Below are positions 47,356 to 56,361 of a DNA stretch of 64,000 bases, piece after piece. The position numbers were made by a program, and so were the translations under genes. Source of the DNA: Corallococcus macrosporus DSM 14697. GTDB taxonomy: Bacteria > Myxococcota > Myxococcia > Myxococcales > Myxococcaceae. The DNA lies in assembly GCF_002305895.1 (NCBI RefSeq), contig NZ_CP022203.1:3760501-3824500 (forward strand), in the 5' to 3' direction. The notes under the pieces were generated by a model, which searched no databases, was not told the DNA's origin, and saw only the letters and a list, made by a program, of their open reading frames with translations. Within the stretch, counting starts at the first letter, position 1; each line of letters starts with the position of its first letter.

Positions 47356-48177
47356 TCACGCCACGCCGTAGCTCCCGAGCACCCGCAGGGTGATGCAGGC
47401 GGCCTGGGCCGCGGCCACCGCCTCGCGCACCCGCGGGTCCTCCAGCGCGCCGTCCACGTCCAGGCACCACACGTACTCCCAGGCGCGGCGCTGCGGCCGG
47501 GACTCCAGCCGCGTCACGTCGAGGCCGCGCGAGGAGAAGGCGCTCAGCACCCGGTACAGCGCGCCCGGCCCGTTCTCCACGGTGAGGGCCAGCGCCGTCT
47601 TCCGCCGCGTCCACGCCCGCTCGGGCGCGGGCCCCAGGGCGAGGAAGCGCGTGAAGTTGTCCGGCGAGTCCTCCACGCCTTCCTCCAGCACCTCCAGCCC
47701 GTACAGCGCCGCGGACATCCGGCTGGCGATGGCGGCCGTGTGCGGGGGCCGCTCCTCCGCCACCTTCCGCGCGGCGATGGCGGTGTTCGTCTCCGGCAGG
47801 GGCATGATGCCCTTGCGGCGCAGGTAGCCCGCGCATTGCGCCAGCGCCTGCGGATGGGAGAGGGCGCCCTGGACGGCGTCCAGGGCCAGGCCCGGCGGGG
47901 CCAGCAGGCAGTGGCGGATGCGCAGCGACACCTCGCCCGTCACCGGCACATCGTGCTCCAGCAGCAGGTCCACCGTCTCCGCCACCGGGCCGCCCAGCGA
48001 GCTCTCCACGGGCACCACGCCGCCCTGCACGCGGCCCTCGGCCACGGACTCGAAGACGGCGCGGAAGGTGAGGCAGGGGACGGCCTCCACGGCGGGGCCA
48101 TGCAGCGCGCGCAGGGCCTCCTCTCCGTAGGCGCCAGGCTCGCCCTGGAAGGCGATGCGCCGCGGCGTCTCAGCCAT
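47356..48177 (-). CDS. prephenate dehydratase (no chorismate mutase domain)
   Basis: 273 aa. The PDT catalytic part runs IAFQGEPGAYGEEA to SPDNFTRFLALG, with the TRF motif. A C-terminal ACT domain has GPGALYRVLSAF and ESRP, the phenylalanine-binding elements. Converts prephenate to phenylpyruvate in phenylalanine synthesis. The ATG overlaps the upstream pheA stop by 8 bases, so the two paralogues are translationally coupled. It shares the ACT and PDT layout with its neighbour but lacks the mutase helices. Confidence 0.92.
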   Translation of the reverse strand: MAETPRRIAFQGEPGAYGEEALRALHGPAVEAVPCLTFRAVFESVAEGRVQGGVVPVESSLGGPVAETVDLLLEHDVPVTGEVSLRIRHCLLAPPGLALDAVQGALSHPQALAQCAGYLRRKGIMPLPETNTAIAARKVAEERPPHTAAIASRMSAALYGLEVLEEGVEDSPDNFTRFLALGPAPERAWTRRKTALALTVENGPGALYRVLSAFSSRGLDVTRLESRPQRRAWEYVWCLDVDGALEDPRVREAVAAAQAACITLRVLGSYGVA

Positions 48178-49309
48178 GCGGCGCCTCCGCGCGCGCGTAC
48201 GTGCCCAGCACGCGCAGCGACGAGGTGAGCGGCCGGATGTCCTCCAGCGCCGCCGTCACCGCCGCGGAGGCCGCGTGGCCCTCCACGTCCAGGTAGAAGC
48301 GGTACTGCCAGGGCTGCCCGGGGATGGGCCGCGACTCCAGCTTGCTCAGGTTCACCCCGCGTAGCGTGAGCCGCTGGAGCATCTCTCCCAGGGTGCCGGG
48401 CTTGTGCTCCAGCACCACCAGGAGGGACGTCTTGCACGGCACGCCGGGCGCCAGGGGCGTGGCCTCCCGGCCCACCTCCACGAAGCGGGTGTAGTCGAAG
48501 GCCGGCTGCAGGTCCCCCGCGAGCACCTCCAGGCCGAAGCGCTGCGCCGCCGTCTCGCTGGCGATGGCCGCCACCGACGCGTCGTTGCGCTCGCGGACCT
48601 TCTGCGCCGCGCCGCCGGTGTCCACGTCCGGCACCGCGCGCGCCCAGGGCACCTTCTCCCGGAGGAACGCCTCGCACTGCGCCAGCGCCTGCGGGTGCGA
48701 CAGCACCTCGCGCAGGCCCTCCAGCTTCGCGCCGGGCAGGCCCAGCAGCCGGTGGTCCACCTGGCTGACCAGCTCCGCGGTGATGACCACGCCGCCCTCG
48801 GCGAGCAAGTCGTAGGTCTCGTTCATGCTGCCCGCGGTGGTGTTTTCAATGGGCAGCAGCACCAGGTCCTGCTCGCCGCGGCGCAGCGCCTCCACCGCCT
48901 CCCGGGCGTGGTCGAAGCCGGACAGCAGCACGCCGCCGGCGCGGTCGCCATAGCGGCGCCGGGCGGCCAGGTGGCTGTAGGAGCCCTCCACGCCCGGGTA
49001 GGCCACGCGCAGCGGCGTGGTGTCCAAGCGCGTGACGAGCTCGTGCTGCCGCGCCACGGACATGTCGATGAAGAGGCGCCAGATGCGCTCCACCTCGTGC
49101 GGGTCCAGGCCGTGCTCCGCGGCGCGGGTGCGGATGCGGCGCAGCAGCAGATCCTCGCGGCGCTGGTCCCGGAAGGGCGCCGCGGCGGCCAGCTTCGCCC
49201 GGGCCACGTCGTCCGCCAGGGCCATGCGGCGGCGCAGGGCGTCGAGAATCTCCTCGTCGATGCGCTCGATGGAGGTGCGGATGCGGTCGAGGTCGGGGAG
49301 GGTGGTCAT
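48170..49309 (-). CDS. pheA: chorismate mutase-prephenate dehydratase (P-protein)
   Basis: 379 aa bifunctional enzyme. An AroQ-type chorismate mutase covers residues 1-85 (LDRIRTSIERIDEEILDAL...RREDLLLRRI), then the PDT domain (YPGVEGSYSHLAARR, PIENTTAGSMNETYDLL, DYTRFVEV) and an ACT domain (KPGTLGEMLQRL, ESRPIPGQ). Start ATG 49309 overlaps the GNAT stop as TGATG. It catalyses chorismate to prephenate to phenylpyruvate, likely under Phe feedback. Confidence 0.95.
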   Translation of the reverse strand: MTTLPDLDRIRTSIERIDEEILDALRRRMALADDVARAKLAAAAPFRDQRREDLLLRRIRTRAAEHGLDPHEVERIWRLFIDMSVARQHELVTRLDTTPLRVAYPGVEGSYSHLAARRRYGDRAGGVLLSGFDHAREAVEALRRGEQDLVLLPIENTTAGSMNETYDLLAEGGVVITAELVSQVDHRLLGLPGAKLEGLREVLSHPQALAQCEAFLREKVPWARAVPDVDTGGAAQKVRERNDASVAAIASETAAQRFGLEVLAGDLQPAFDYTRFVEVGREATPLAPGVPCKTSLLVVLEHKPGTLGEMLQRLTLRGVNLSKLESRPIPGQPWQYRFYLDVEGHAASAAVTAALEDIRPLTSSLRVLGTYARAEAPHG

Positions 49310-49764
49310 CAGGAGCGTCCGAGGTTGCGCCACATGAGGTGGTGCGGGCCGATACCGGGCAGGTCGAAGGGCTCGCCCCGCTGGGAGAACCCCTGCGCGC
49401 GGTAGAAGCCGGAGGCGGTGAGCCGCGCGTTGCACCACACCTGGGAACCGCCCTGCCGCGCCGCATGCTCCAGGCAGGCCTCCAGGAGAGCGGCCCCATG
49501 GCCGTGCCCGCGCAGGGTGGCGTCCACCGCCATGCCGCGCAGCCGCCAGGCGCTGGTGTCACGCAGCGCGTCCGGTGGGGGCTCCCGGTACAGGGAGGCC
49601 ACGCCCACCAGGCGGCCCGCCGTGTAGCGGCCCAGGTGGAGCGTGTCCGCGTCCTCATCCCCGGGGTAGACGGCCAGCTCCGGGGGCTGGTTGGGGCGAA
49701 GGACGGCGCGGCGGAGGCCGCGCGTCTCCTGCGCCGGAATCCTGCGGATGTCAGTGGCACTCAC
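49309..49764 (-). CDS. GNAT-family N-acetyltransferase
   Basis: 151 aa. The GNAT core is clear: ASLYREP strand, then WRLRGMAVDATLRGHGHGAALLEACL, with the acetyl-CoA-binding RGHGHG loop, then ASGFYRAQGFS. Substrate unknown. First gene of a three-gene set with pheA (stop overlaps the pheA ATG) and the second PDT gene. Confidence 0.92.
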   Translation of the reverse strand: MSATDIRRIPAQETRGLRRAVLRPNQPPELAVYPGDEDADTLHLGRYTAGRLVGVASLYREPPPDALRDTSAWRLRGMAVDATLRGHGHGAALLEACLEHAARQGGSQVWCNARLTASGFYRAQGFSQRGEPFDLPGIGPHHLMWRNLGRS

Positions 49765-49812
49765 GGCGCCGGAGTATGCCCGCGGGGGTGGCGCCCCACC
49801 AGTCTCACCGTC

Positions 49813-50241
49813 CTACGCCGGCAGGGCGGTCTTCCCCAGCTTCAGCACCTGCTTGAAGTGCGTGGCGGTGACGGGGGCCACGCTCAACCGGCCGCGGGTG
49901 ACGAGCGGAAAGTCCTTCAGGCTGGCGGTGGCCTTGATGGTCGCCAGGGCCACCGGCTGCGTGAAGGCGGTGACGGGCCCCATGAAGGTCGCGGCCCAGT
50001 CCTCGTCCGGCGCGGTGGAGTCAGGCCCCGGCGGGGTGAGCACCTGGGCCACGCCCACCACGGCCTTGTCTTCATTGGAGTGGTAGTAGAGGCACAGGTC
50101 CCCGGGCTTCATGGCCCGGATGTTGTTGCGCGCCTCGAAGTTCCTCACGCCCGTCCACTCCGTCTTCCCGTCCTGCGCGAGCTGGGCGTAGGCGTAGACG
50201 GAGGGCTCGCTCTTGATGAGCCAGTACTTTGGCTTGGCCAT
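49813..50241 (-). CDS. EVE-domain protein
   Basis: 142 aa. It opens KYWLIKSEPSVYAY and continues TEWTGVRNFEARNNIRAMKPGDLCLYYHS, the classic EVE/thymocyte nuclear protein 1-like sequence (PUA-like fold, implicated in recognising modified bases). ATG 50241 is used. Stands alone. Confidence 0.93.
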   Translation of the reverse strand: MAKPKYWLIKSEPSVYAYAQLAQDGKTEWTGVRNFEARNNIRAMKPGDLCLYYHSNEDKAVVGVAQVLTPPGPDSTAPDEDWAATFMGPVTAFTQPVALATIKATASLKDFPLVTRGRLSVAPVTATHFKQVLKLGKTALPA

Positions 50242-50289
50242 GGCGGCGCACCATAGACGCCTTCGTTCGAAACCGTGCGCTCCAAAGAG

Positions 50290-50328
50290 AAGAGGCCCGG
50301 CGCCTCGTGGTGGGCGCCAGGCCTCTTT
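50290..50328. terminator. strong bidirectional-looking hairpin
   Basis: AGAGGCC-c-GGCGCC (50291-50304) pairs with GGCGCC-a-GGCCTCT (50313-50326) around an 8-base loop, flanked by A's on the left and TTTCGTTT on the right. It lies downstream of the small membrane gene (minus strand). Confidence 0.75.
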
Positions 50329-50341
50329 CGTTTCCTTCGGA

Positions 50342-50539
50342 CTACGCCTGTTTCGCGACGCTGGTGGCCGCCGTCGTCGGCGCCTTGCCGGTGAGCAAGG
50401 CGCTGCTCGCGTACAGCGCCAGCCCCACCACGGCCACCACCGCGGCCTCCATCTGGGTCGCGAAGGCCACGCCCATCAGGGTCATGGCTCCAGTGCCCAT
50501 CGCGAACGACGCCGCCACCGCCCCTGCCGCCTTCCTCAT
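50342..50539 (-). CDS. small hydrophobic membrane protein
   Basis: 65 aa. Two hydrophobic helices (AAGAVAASFAMGTGAMTLMGVAFA and AAVVAVVGLALYASSALL) suggest an inner-membrane hairpin. ATG 50539 is chosen; an upstream in-frame ATG at 50572 would add 11 polar residues. No family recognised. Confidence 0.55.
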   Translation of the reverse strand: MRKAAGAVAASFAMGTGAMTLMGVAFATQMEAAVVAVVGLALYASSALLTGKAPTTAATSVAKQA

Positions 50540-50732
50540 CCGACCCTCCCCCGTTTTCGCGAGCTCATTCACGCGTTGTGGACTGCCTTGCCTCGCGCGG
50601 ACTTCAATCCAAGACGCGTGCCAGCCTCTTTGCCCCTGAAATGGGAAGTGAGGGGGGCCGCGGAGGGAAAAGTCGTTCCCAGATCAGCGCACTGTCTGAA
50701 GAAAGCACCGGATGCGACGCGGGTACGATGCC

Positions 50733-50769
50733 GGAAAAATTTCCTGAACCCCATGGGGTCTCCCGGGAG
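50733..50769. promoter_or_regulatory. three adjacent palindromes upstream of the exo promoter
   Basis: GGAAAAATTTCC (50733-50744), ACCCCATGGGGT (50748-50759) and CTCCCGGGAG (50760-50769) lie 51-87 bases upstream of the sigma-54 -24 element. The latter two are perfect palindromes. They are good candidates for enhancer-binding protein sites. The surrounding 50540-50913 stretch holds no gene. Confidence 0.5.
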
Positions 50770-50819
50770 GGCACTTCGTAACCCACTGCGATCCATGGGC
50801 TTTCCCTCCCTCCAGTACG

Positions 50820-50835
50820 TGGCACACGCGCTGCT
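50820..50835 (+). promoter_or_regulatory. sigma-54 promoter of the exoA-I operon
   Basis: TGGCAC-N5-CTGCT (50820-50835) matches the -24/-12 consensus with correct spacing, differing only at the first T of TTGC. The predicted transcript start is about 67 bases upstream of the exoA ATG. The enhancer-binding protein Nla6 has been linked to sporulation genes of this kind in M. xanthus. Confidence 0.8.
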
Positions 50836-50913
50836 AAGGCAACGGCGCCGGAAGCAACGTTCGGCCGCGGTACGGCCGGGAGCGCGACACACGCTTTTGA
50901 GGGAGAGCTGACG

Positions 50914-51486
50914 ATGGGCAAGACGAGCGCGGGGTTCTGGACGGTGTTGGGCGTGATGCTCCTGGGGGGCTGCGCGCACCAGCCGCAGGTGAAGGTGGAC
51001 AACACGGAGCAGCCCTACCGGATTGGCCGCGAGGACGTGCTGGACATCGCGGTGTGGCGTGACGCGGAGCTGTCCCGGACGCTGCCGGTTCGTCCGGATG
51101 GCTACATCTCCATGCCCATGGTGGGCGAGGTCCACGCGGCGGGCAAGACGCCCACGGAGCTGGCTGACTCGCTGAAGCAGGCCTTCCAGCCGTACGTGCA
51201 GGAGCCGCGCGTGACGGTGATTGTGCGCGAGGTGAACAGCAGCCGCGTGTTCGTCACCGGCGAGGTGGCCCACCCGGGCGCCTATCCGCTGCGCGGCCGC
51301 GTGTCGCTGTTGCAGGCCATTGCGCTGGCGGGCGGCTTCACGGACTTCGCCAACTCGGATGGCATCGTCGTCATCCGCACCGACAGCAAGGGCGGCCAGA
51401 TTCCGGTGCGCTACAGCGACCTCATCTCTCCGGATGGCGGGCAAGAGGTCATCCTCCGGCCGGGTGACACCGTCGTCGTTCCGTGA
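50914..51486 (+). CDS. exoA: ExoA: Wza-like polysaccharide export lipoprotein
   Basis: 190 aa. A lipoprotein signal (VLGVMLLGGC, lipobox Cys at about residue 20) leads to a polysaccharide-export domain (YRIGREDVLDIAVWRDAELSRT...PVRPDGYISMPMVGEV) and an SLBB-type domain (VFVTGEVAHPGAYPL). Shorter than Wza, lacking the C-terminal pore helix. First gene of exoA-I, required for spore-coat polysaccharide export in M. xanthus (ExoA is also known as FdgA). Confidence 0.93.
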   Translation: MGKTSAGFWTVLGVMLLGGCAHQPQVKVDNTEQPYRIGREDVLDIAVWRDAELSRTLPVRPDGYISMPMVGEVHAAGKTPTELADSLKQAFQPYVQEPRVTVIVREVNSSRVFVTGEVAHPGAYPLRGRVSLLQAIALAGGFTDFANSDGIVVIRTDSKGGQIPVRYSDLISPDGGQEVILRPGDTVVVP

Positions 51487-51551
51487 GCCGTGGTGACGCG
51501 GTGGGCGTCGTGGACGTGGGCGGTGTGAGGCGTACGGGACGGAGGGCGACG

Positions 51552-52697
51552 GTGAAGGGCAACTGGAAGAAGTGGCTACTCGCGGGCCTGCTGTTCGGTG
51601 CGCCCGCCGCGCACGGCGCGACGATGTGGGAGCCCCGGCTTCGGCTCACGGCCGAGGAGCGGTTCGATGACGACCTGCGGCTGGGCGGTGACGGCACCGG
51701 CCAGTTGATGACGAAGCTGACGCCGCGCCTGGGTCTGGAGGCCAAGGACGCGCGGCTCACGCTGGACAGCTTCTACGCGGCCGACCTGCTGATGCGGCAC
51801 GGCTCCGGCCGGACGACGTTGGACCACCGGGGCGGGCTGGAGGCGCGGCATCAGATGACGCGCCGGCTGCGGCTGGATTCGGCGCTGCGGGTGTTCCGGG
51901 TCACGGACCCCAGCTCGCTGCCGCGTGACGGCCTGGCGCGCTCCACGCTGCCCACGTTCTTCGCGCAGGCGACGCTGGGCGTGACGAACCGCGTGACGGA
52001 GCGGCTGGACATGCGCGCGGGCTACCGCTTCGAGGCGGTGCGCATCATCGACGTGGGGCAGCGCGCGGGCTACGCGCACACGCCCTCCATTGAGGGGTGG
52101 TACCGCACCACGCGCCGGCTCAGCCTGGGCCTGGAGTACCGGTACCAGGGCTTCCTCTATGAGGGGACGCTGAGCCAGTCGCACGGCGCGGCGCTGGGGT
52201 TGCGGTATCGGCTGACGCGGCCTACCACCTTGACCGTCCGGGGCGGCCCGGTGCGGTACCTGGCGCCGGTGGGCCAGCAGGGTGGGTGGGTCCCGCGGGT
52301 GAACGTGGAGCTGCAGCGCGTAGGGGAGATGTTGGACGTGGGCGTGTCCATGGGGCACGACCTGGTGGGCGCCAACGGCTTCACCAACGCGCTGTGGGCG
52401 GATTACGCGTCGGTGATGCTGGCGCGTCGTTTCACGCAGAAGTTCTCGGTTTTCGGAGCGGCCAGCTTCTTCCGCAACGGGCAGGCCCCGTCGCTGGACT
52501 GGGCCGTGTTCCGAGGAGCGCCGCGAGTGTCGCAGGGCTACGCGGTGAGTGGTGGTGTGGAGTACCGCATTGACCGGCGCCTGTCGGCGCAGGGTGCGGT
52601 GGATCGGATCGCTCAGGTTGGGCTGGCGGATTCGGCGAGCGCGGTGGACCTGACGCGCAATGTGTTCGCCGTCCGTCTGGTGGTGACGCCTTGGTAG
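51552..52697 (+). CDS. exoB: ExoB: outer-membrane beta-barrel protein
   Basis: 381 aa. A signal peptide (WKKWLLAGLLFGAPAAHG) precedes amphipathic beta strands with alternating aromatic residues (RLSLGLEYRYQGFLYEG, TVRGGPVRYLAP), typical of an outer-membrane porin-like barrel. GTG 51552 is chosen: GGAGGG precedes it. A second exo-operon gene; likely helps spore-coat glycan cross the outer membrane, replacing the missing Wza pore. Confidence 0.85.
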   Translation: MKGNWKKWLLAGLLFGAPAAHGATMWEPRLRLTAEERFDDDLRLGGDGTGQLMTKLTPRLGLEAKDARLTLDSFYAADLLMRHGSGRTTLDHRGGLEARHQMTRRLRLDSALRVFRVTDPSSLPRDGLARSTLPTFFAQATLGVTNRVTERLDMRAGYRFEAVRIIDVGQRAGYAHTPSIEGWYRTTRRLSLGLEYRYQGFLYEGTLSQSHGAALGLRYRLTRPTTLTVRGGPVRYLAPVGQQGGWVPRVNVELQRVGEMLDVGVSMGHDLVGANGFTNALWADYASVMLARRFTQKFSVFGAASFFRNGQAPSLDWAVFRGAPRVSQGYAVSGGVEYRIDRRLSAQGAVDRIAQVGLADSASAVDLTRNVFAVRLVVTPW

Positions 52698-52729
52698 CTA
52701 CAGCGCGTGGGATGGAGGAGGAGCGGAAC

Positions 52730-54139
52730 ATGGAGCGAGGGATGACGGCAGACCAGCTTCTGGGTGCCCTGTGGCGGCGCAAGGCCCTGGTCGGTGCCAT
52801 CGCAGCAGTGGTCTTCTTGGTGGGTGCAGCCATCGTGATGACCCGGCCGAGCATGTACGAGGCTTCAGTGGTGGTCCGCGTGGAGCCGCAGCGGCCGGGT
52901 GAGGAGATGGTGCAGCGCACGGTGAGCGAAATCATCGAGCAGCGGCTGCTCACTGTCCGCCAGGAGCTGCTGGCGCGTCCGGTGCTCCAGAAGGCCATCG
53001 AGGAGATGAACCTCTATCCGGAGCTTGTCTCCGAGAAGGGCATGGAGTCCGCGGTCGCGCAGATGCGCAAGGACCTCACCATCCGCGTGGAGGGTGAGAC
53101 GGCCTTCGAGCTCACCTACGCCAACCGCGACCCGCAGGTGGCGGCGCAGGTGGCCAACCGCCTGCCGACCATCTTCTCCGAGGAGACGCTGAAGATCCGC
53201 CAGGCCCAGGCGGCGCGCGCCACCGACCTCTTCAACGAGGAGATGGCCGCGCTGGGCAAGGCGGTCAGCGCCTGGGAGACGAAGATCTCCCAGTTCAAAG
53301 TGGACCACCTGGGTGAGCTGCCCGAGCAGATGGAGATGAACATGCGCGGCCTGGAGCGCGTGTCGCACCAGCTCCAGACGAAGTCCGAGGAGCTGCGGGT
53401 CGCCGAAGGCCGCCGCTCCGACCTGGCCCGCGCTCGCAACGCGGTGGACAGCGAGGCCGGCCGGCTCGAGGCCGCGGAGAGCGGGCTGACCCGCGCGCTG
53501 GTCAACGCCCGCACCACCTGGACGGAGGACCACCCGGAGGTGAAGCGCCTGCAGACGGAGCTGGACAGCATGACGGCCCGCCGCAAGGAAGCCGAAGGCC
53601 GCCTCTGGGCGGAGCGCGCCGAGCGCACCCGCGTGGCCACGCTGATTGGCAACATCCAGCAGGAGATCCAGGACCTCCAGAAGCAGGCCGAGGCGTACCA
53701 GGGCCGGCTGAACAACACCCCGCGCTGGGCGCACGAGCTGGCGGTGATGAACCGCGACTACGAAATCGCGCGCACCAAGTACCAGAGCGTGGTGAGCCGC
53801 AAGGTGGAGGCGGAGATCGCCCAGGAGCTGGAGGCCAAGAGCGCCAAGAGCCTCTTCAACGTCATCTCCCCGGCGGGCGTGCCGGCGACCCCGGCCCGGC
53901 CGGACCGCATGGCGGGCATGCTCATCGTCTTCCTCCTGGCCCTGGGCCTGGGCGTGTTGACGGGCGCCGTGCTGGAGATGCGTGACGACAGCCTGCGCGA
54001 CGGCACGGAGGTTCGCCAGCGCCTGACGCTGCCTGTGCTCGCGGTGGTCCCGGAAATGCAGGGCAAGACGGAGCGGCGGATTCTGATGCCGGCTTCGGGG
54101 GCTCGAAACAGCGTGTCCAACCCCACGACGTTGAACTGA
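52730..54139 (+). CDS. exoC: ExoC: Wzz-type chain-length regulator
   Basis: 469 aa. Membrane helix 1 is near residues 20-37 (LVGAIAAVVFLVGAAIVM) and helix 2 near the C-terminus (MLIVFLLALGLGVLTGAVLE), with a long periplasmic coiled coil between. Matches Wzz/chain-length determinants, here without a fused kinase; ExoD supplies that. ATG 52730 follows AGGAGGAG; an upstream in-frame GTG overlaps exoB. Controls polysaccharide chain length. Confidence 0.92.
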   Translation: MERGMTADQLLGALWRRKALVGAIAAVVFLVGAAIVMTRPSMYEASVVVRVEPQRPGEEMVQRTVSEIIEQRLLTVRQELLARPVLQKAIEEMNLYPELVSEKGMESAVAQMRKDLTIRVEGETAFELTYANRDPQVAAQVANRLPTIFSEETLKIRQAQAARATDLFNEEMAALGKAVSAWETKISQFKVDHLGELPEQMEMNMRGLERVSHQLQTKSEELRVAEGRRSDLARARNAVDSEAGRLEAAESGLTRALVNARTTWTEDHPEVKRLQTELDSMTARRKEAEGRLWAERAERTRVATLIGNIQQEIQDLQKQAEAYQGRLNNTPRWAHELAVMNRDYEIARTKYQSVVSRKVEAEIAQELEAKSAKSLFNVISPAGVPATPARPDRMAGMLIVFLLALGLGVLTGAVLEMRDDSLRDGTEVRQRLTLPVLAVVPEMQGKTERRILMPASGARNSVSNPTTLN

Positions 54140-54168
54140 GTCTCGCCGGAAAAGGACGGAGGACGGAC

Positions 54169-54906
54169 ATGGATCAGACGATGGAGCGGGCGGGCAACTT
54201 CCTCCCCCGAGTGGATGACAACCCGACGGGCGGCAACGCGGTGGACCGGCGGGTGGTGACGTTGACGGCGCCGGCGTCGGCCGCGGCGGAGCAGTACCGC
54301 AGCCTTTATTACAGGCTGGAGCGGATGCGGGACCTGCGGCCGATGAAGGTCGTCGCGCTCACCTCGGCGATGCCGGGCGAGGGCAAGACGGTGACGAGCG
54401 TCAACCTGGCGCTCGCCGCGGCCCGGGCGAACCCGGAGCGCCGCATCCTGCTGGTGGACGCGGACCTGCGCCGGGGCGGCGTGGCGGCCACGCTGGGCAT
54501 GCGCAACAAGACGGGCCTGGCGGAGCTGCTGGCGGGGGACTGCGAGGTGCGGGACGTGGTGCGGCGGTTCAACTCCACGCGCCTGGCCCTCATCCCCGCG
54601 GGCGTCACCCCGGAGGACACGGCGCAGGTGCTGGCGAGCGGCCGGATGAAGCAGTTCCTCAAGGCGGTGCGGGAGGGCTTCGACGAGGTGTACATCGACC
54701 TGCCGCCCACGCTGCCCTTCGCGGACGCGGCCATCCTGGGCCACCAGGCGGACGGCGTGCTGATGGTCATCCGGGCCAACGTCACGTCGGGCAAGGCGGT
54801 GCACCAGGCGGTGGAGAGCCTGGGCGGCGCGCCCATCGTCGGGTGCGTGCTCAACGGCGCGGAGGTGCACTCGGCGCCGTACCTGAAGAACTACGAAAAG
54901 AAGTAG
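54169..54906 (+). CDS. exoD: ExoD (BtkA): bacterial tyrosine kinase
   Basis: 245 aa. BY-kinase with Walker A AMPGEGKT (67-74), Walker A' ILLVDADLRRGG, and Walker B VYIDLPP. The C-terminus APYLKNYEKK has two tyrosines, a minimal version of the usual Tyr cluster. Acts with ExoC in the Wzc-like split system. In M. xanthus BtkA is needed for spore maturation. Confidence 0.93.
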   Translation: MDQTMERAGNFLPRVDDNPTGGNAVDRRVVTLTAPASAAAEQYRSLYYRLERMRDLRPMKVVALTSAMPGEGKTVTSVNLALAAARANPERRILLVDADLRRGGVAATLGMRNKTGLAELLAGDCEVRDVVRRFNSTRLALIPAGVTPEDTAQVLASGRMKQFLKAVREGFDEVYIDLPPTLPFADAAILGHQADGVLMVIRANVTSGKAVHQAVESLGGAPIVGCVLNGAEVHSAPYLKNYEKK

Positions 54907-54993
54907 CGGCGTGAGGCTTCGGCCCCGCCCCCTGGCGACGGGGGGCGGGGCGTGAAGATGGGAGAGGGTCGGGCGGGTAGGTCGGAGGGGCAC

Positions 54994-56361
54994 GTGCTCC
55001 GCGTTTTTCACCACTATTTCTCTGCAAAGAAACTGACGTTCTTCCTCGCCGAGAGTTCGGCGATCGCGTTGGCCTGCGTGATGGGCGCGGCGGCCTGCGC
55101 GGCACTCTTCGCGCCTGACGGGACGCACACGCCCCTGTCGCAGTTGTGGCCGACACTGCTGGGGCTGGGCGCGGCGTTCGTCATCACCTTCCAGTTCACG
55201 CTGTACCTGTTGGACTTGTATGACCTCCGCGTGGCGGCGGAGGACCGGGTGAGGGGATACCGGTTCCTCAAGGCCGCGGGCGTCACCGCGATGGTGGCCG
55301 GTGGCGTCATGCTGGTGACGCCCCTGGTGGTGCCGGTGCAGCTCCCGCCTGGCACGCTGCTGGGCGGCGCCATGGGGGCCCTGGCCGGCACGTTGACGGT
55401 GCGGGTGTCCATCCGCGCGCTGGTGGGGGCGCCGCACACGGTCCTCATCGTCGGTGACGGCACCAAGGCGCGCGCGGTGGCCAGCGCGATTGAGGCGGGC
55501 GGGGAGGGCACCTACCGCATCGTGGGCCTGACGGACCCGCGCACCTCCGGGGAGCCCGTGGAGCGGACGGCGGCCCGGCTGAACGCGGCCTATGTCGTCC
55601 AGGCCGCGGATGACATGCGCGGGGCCAACTGGGTGGACAGCCTGCTGCGCTGCCGGCTCGAGGGCCGCCGGGTGTATGAGGCCACCGGCTTCTGCGAGCG
55701 GGTGCTGCGCCGGATTCCCGTGCAGTTCCTCCGGGCCAGCGACTTCGCCTTCGCGGACGAGCTGACCGTGTCCCCGCTGCGCCGCACGCTCAAGCGGGGC
55801 TTCGACATCGCGGTGGCATCCCTCCTGCTAATGCTGTCCGCGCCCTTCCTGCTGCTGGTCGCGGTGGCCATCAAGCTGGACTCGAAGGGGCCCATCTTCT
55901 ACCGGCAGGAAAGGACCGGGTTGTTCGGGAGCACGTATCACCTGTGGAAGTTCCGCAGCATGCGCACGGACGCGGAGAAGCATGGCGCGGTGTGGGCCAA
56001 GGCGAACGACGACCGCGTCACGCGGGTGGGCCGCTTCATCCGCCGCACGCGCATCGACGAGATTCCCCAGGTGTTCAACATCCTGACGGGAGACATGAGC
56101 TTCGTGGGGCCCCGCCCCGAGAGGCCAGTGTTCGTCGAGCAGTTGAAGCAGCAGATTCCTTTCTACGGCCTGCGGGAGGCCGTGAAGCCGGGCCTGACGG
56201 GGTGGGCGCAGATCCGCTACCCCTACGGCGCGTCGGTGGAGGATGCGCGGAACAAGCTGGAGTTCGACCTGTACTACGTGAAGAACGGTTCGCTGTTCCT
56301 GGATGTGGGCATCATCTTCCACACCGTGAGGCATGTGCTTCTCGGTCGTGGGGCGCGGTAG
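54994..56361 (+). CDS. exoE: ExoE: polyprenyl phosphate sugar-1-phosphate transferase
   Basis: 455 aa WbaP/EpsL-type priming transferase. Four N-terminal membrane helices, a Rossmann-like middle (VLIVGDGTKARAVASAIE), then one more helix and the catalytic domain: RGFDIAVASLLLMLSAPFLL, YRQERTG, KFRSMRTDAE, DEIPQVFNIL, MSFVGPRPERP. GTG 54994 (LRVFHHYF) is preferred because homologues begin with this motif and GGAGGGG precedes it. Starts spore-coat repeat-unit synthesis on undecaprenyl phosphate. Confidence 0.93.
   Translation: MLRVFHHYFSAKKLTFFLAESSAIALACVMGAAACAALFAPDGTHTPLSQLWPTLLGLGAAFVITFQFTLYLLDLYDLRVAAEDRVRGYRFLKAAGVTAMVAGGVMLVTPLVVPVQLPPGTLLGGAMGALAGTLTVRVSIRALVGAPHTVLIVGDGTKARAVASAIEAGGEGTYRIVGLTDPRTSGEPVERTAARLNAAYVVQAADDMRGANWVDSLLRCRLEGRRVYEATGFCERVLRRIPVQFLRASDFAFADELTVSPLRRTLKRGFDIAVASLLLMLSAPFLLLVAVAIKLDSKGPIFYRQERTGLFGSTYHLWKFRSMRTDAEKHGAVWAKANDDRVTRVGRFIRRTRIDEIPQVFNILTGDMSFVGPRPERPVFVEQLKQQIPFYGLREAVKPGLTGWAQIRYPYGASVEDARNKLEFDLYYVKNGSLFLDVGIIFHTVRHVLLGRGAR

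Noticed and set aside
50573-50600. TGGACTGCCTTGCC as a second sigma-54 site before exoA
   Set aside because: Spacing between GG and GC is two bases short of the strict -24/-12 rule.
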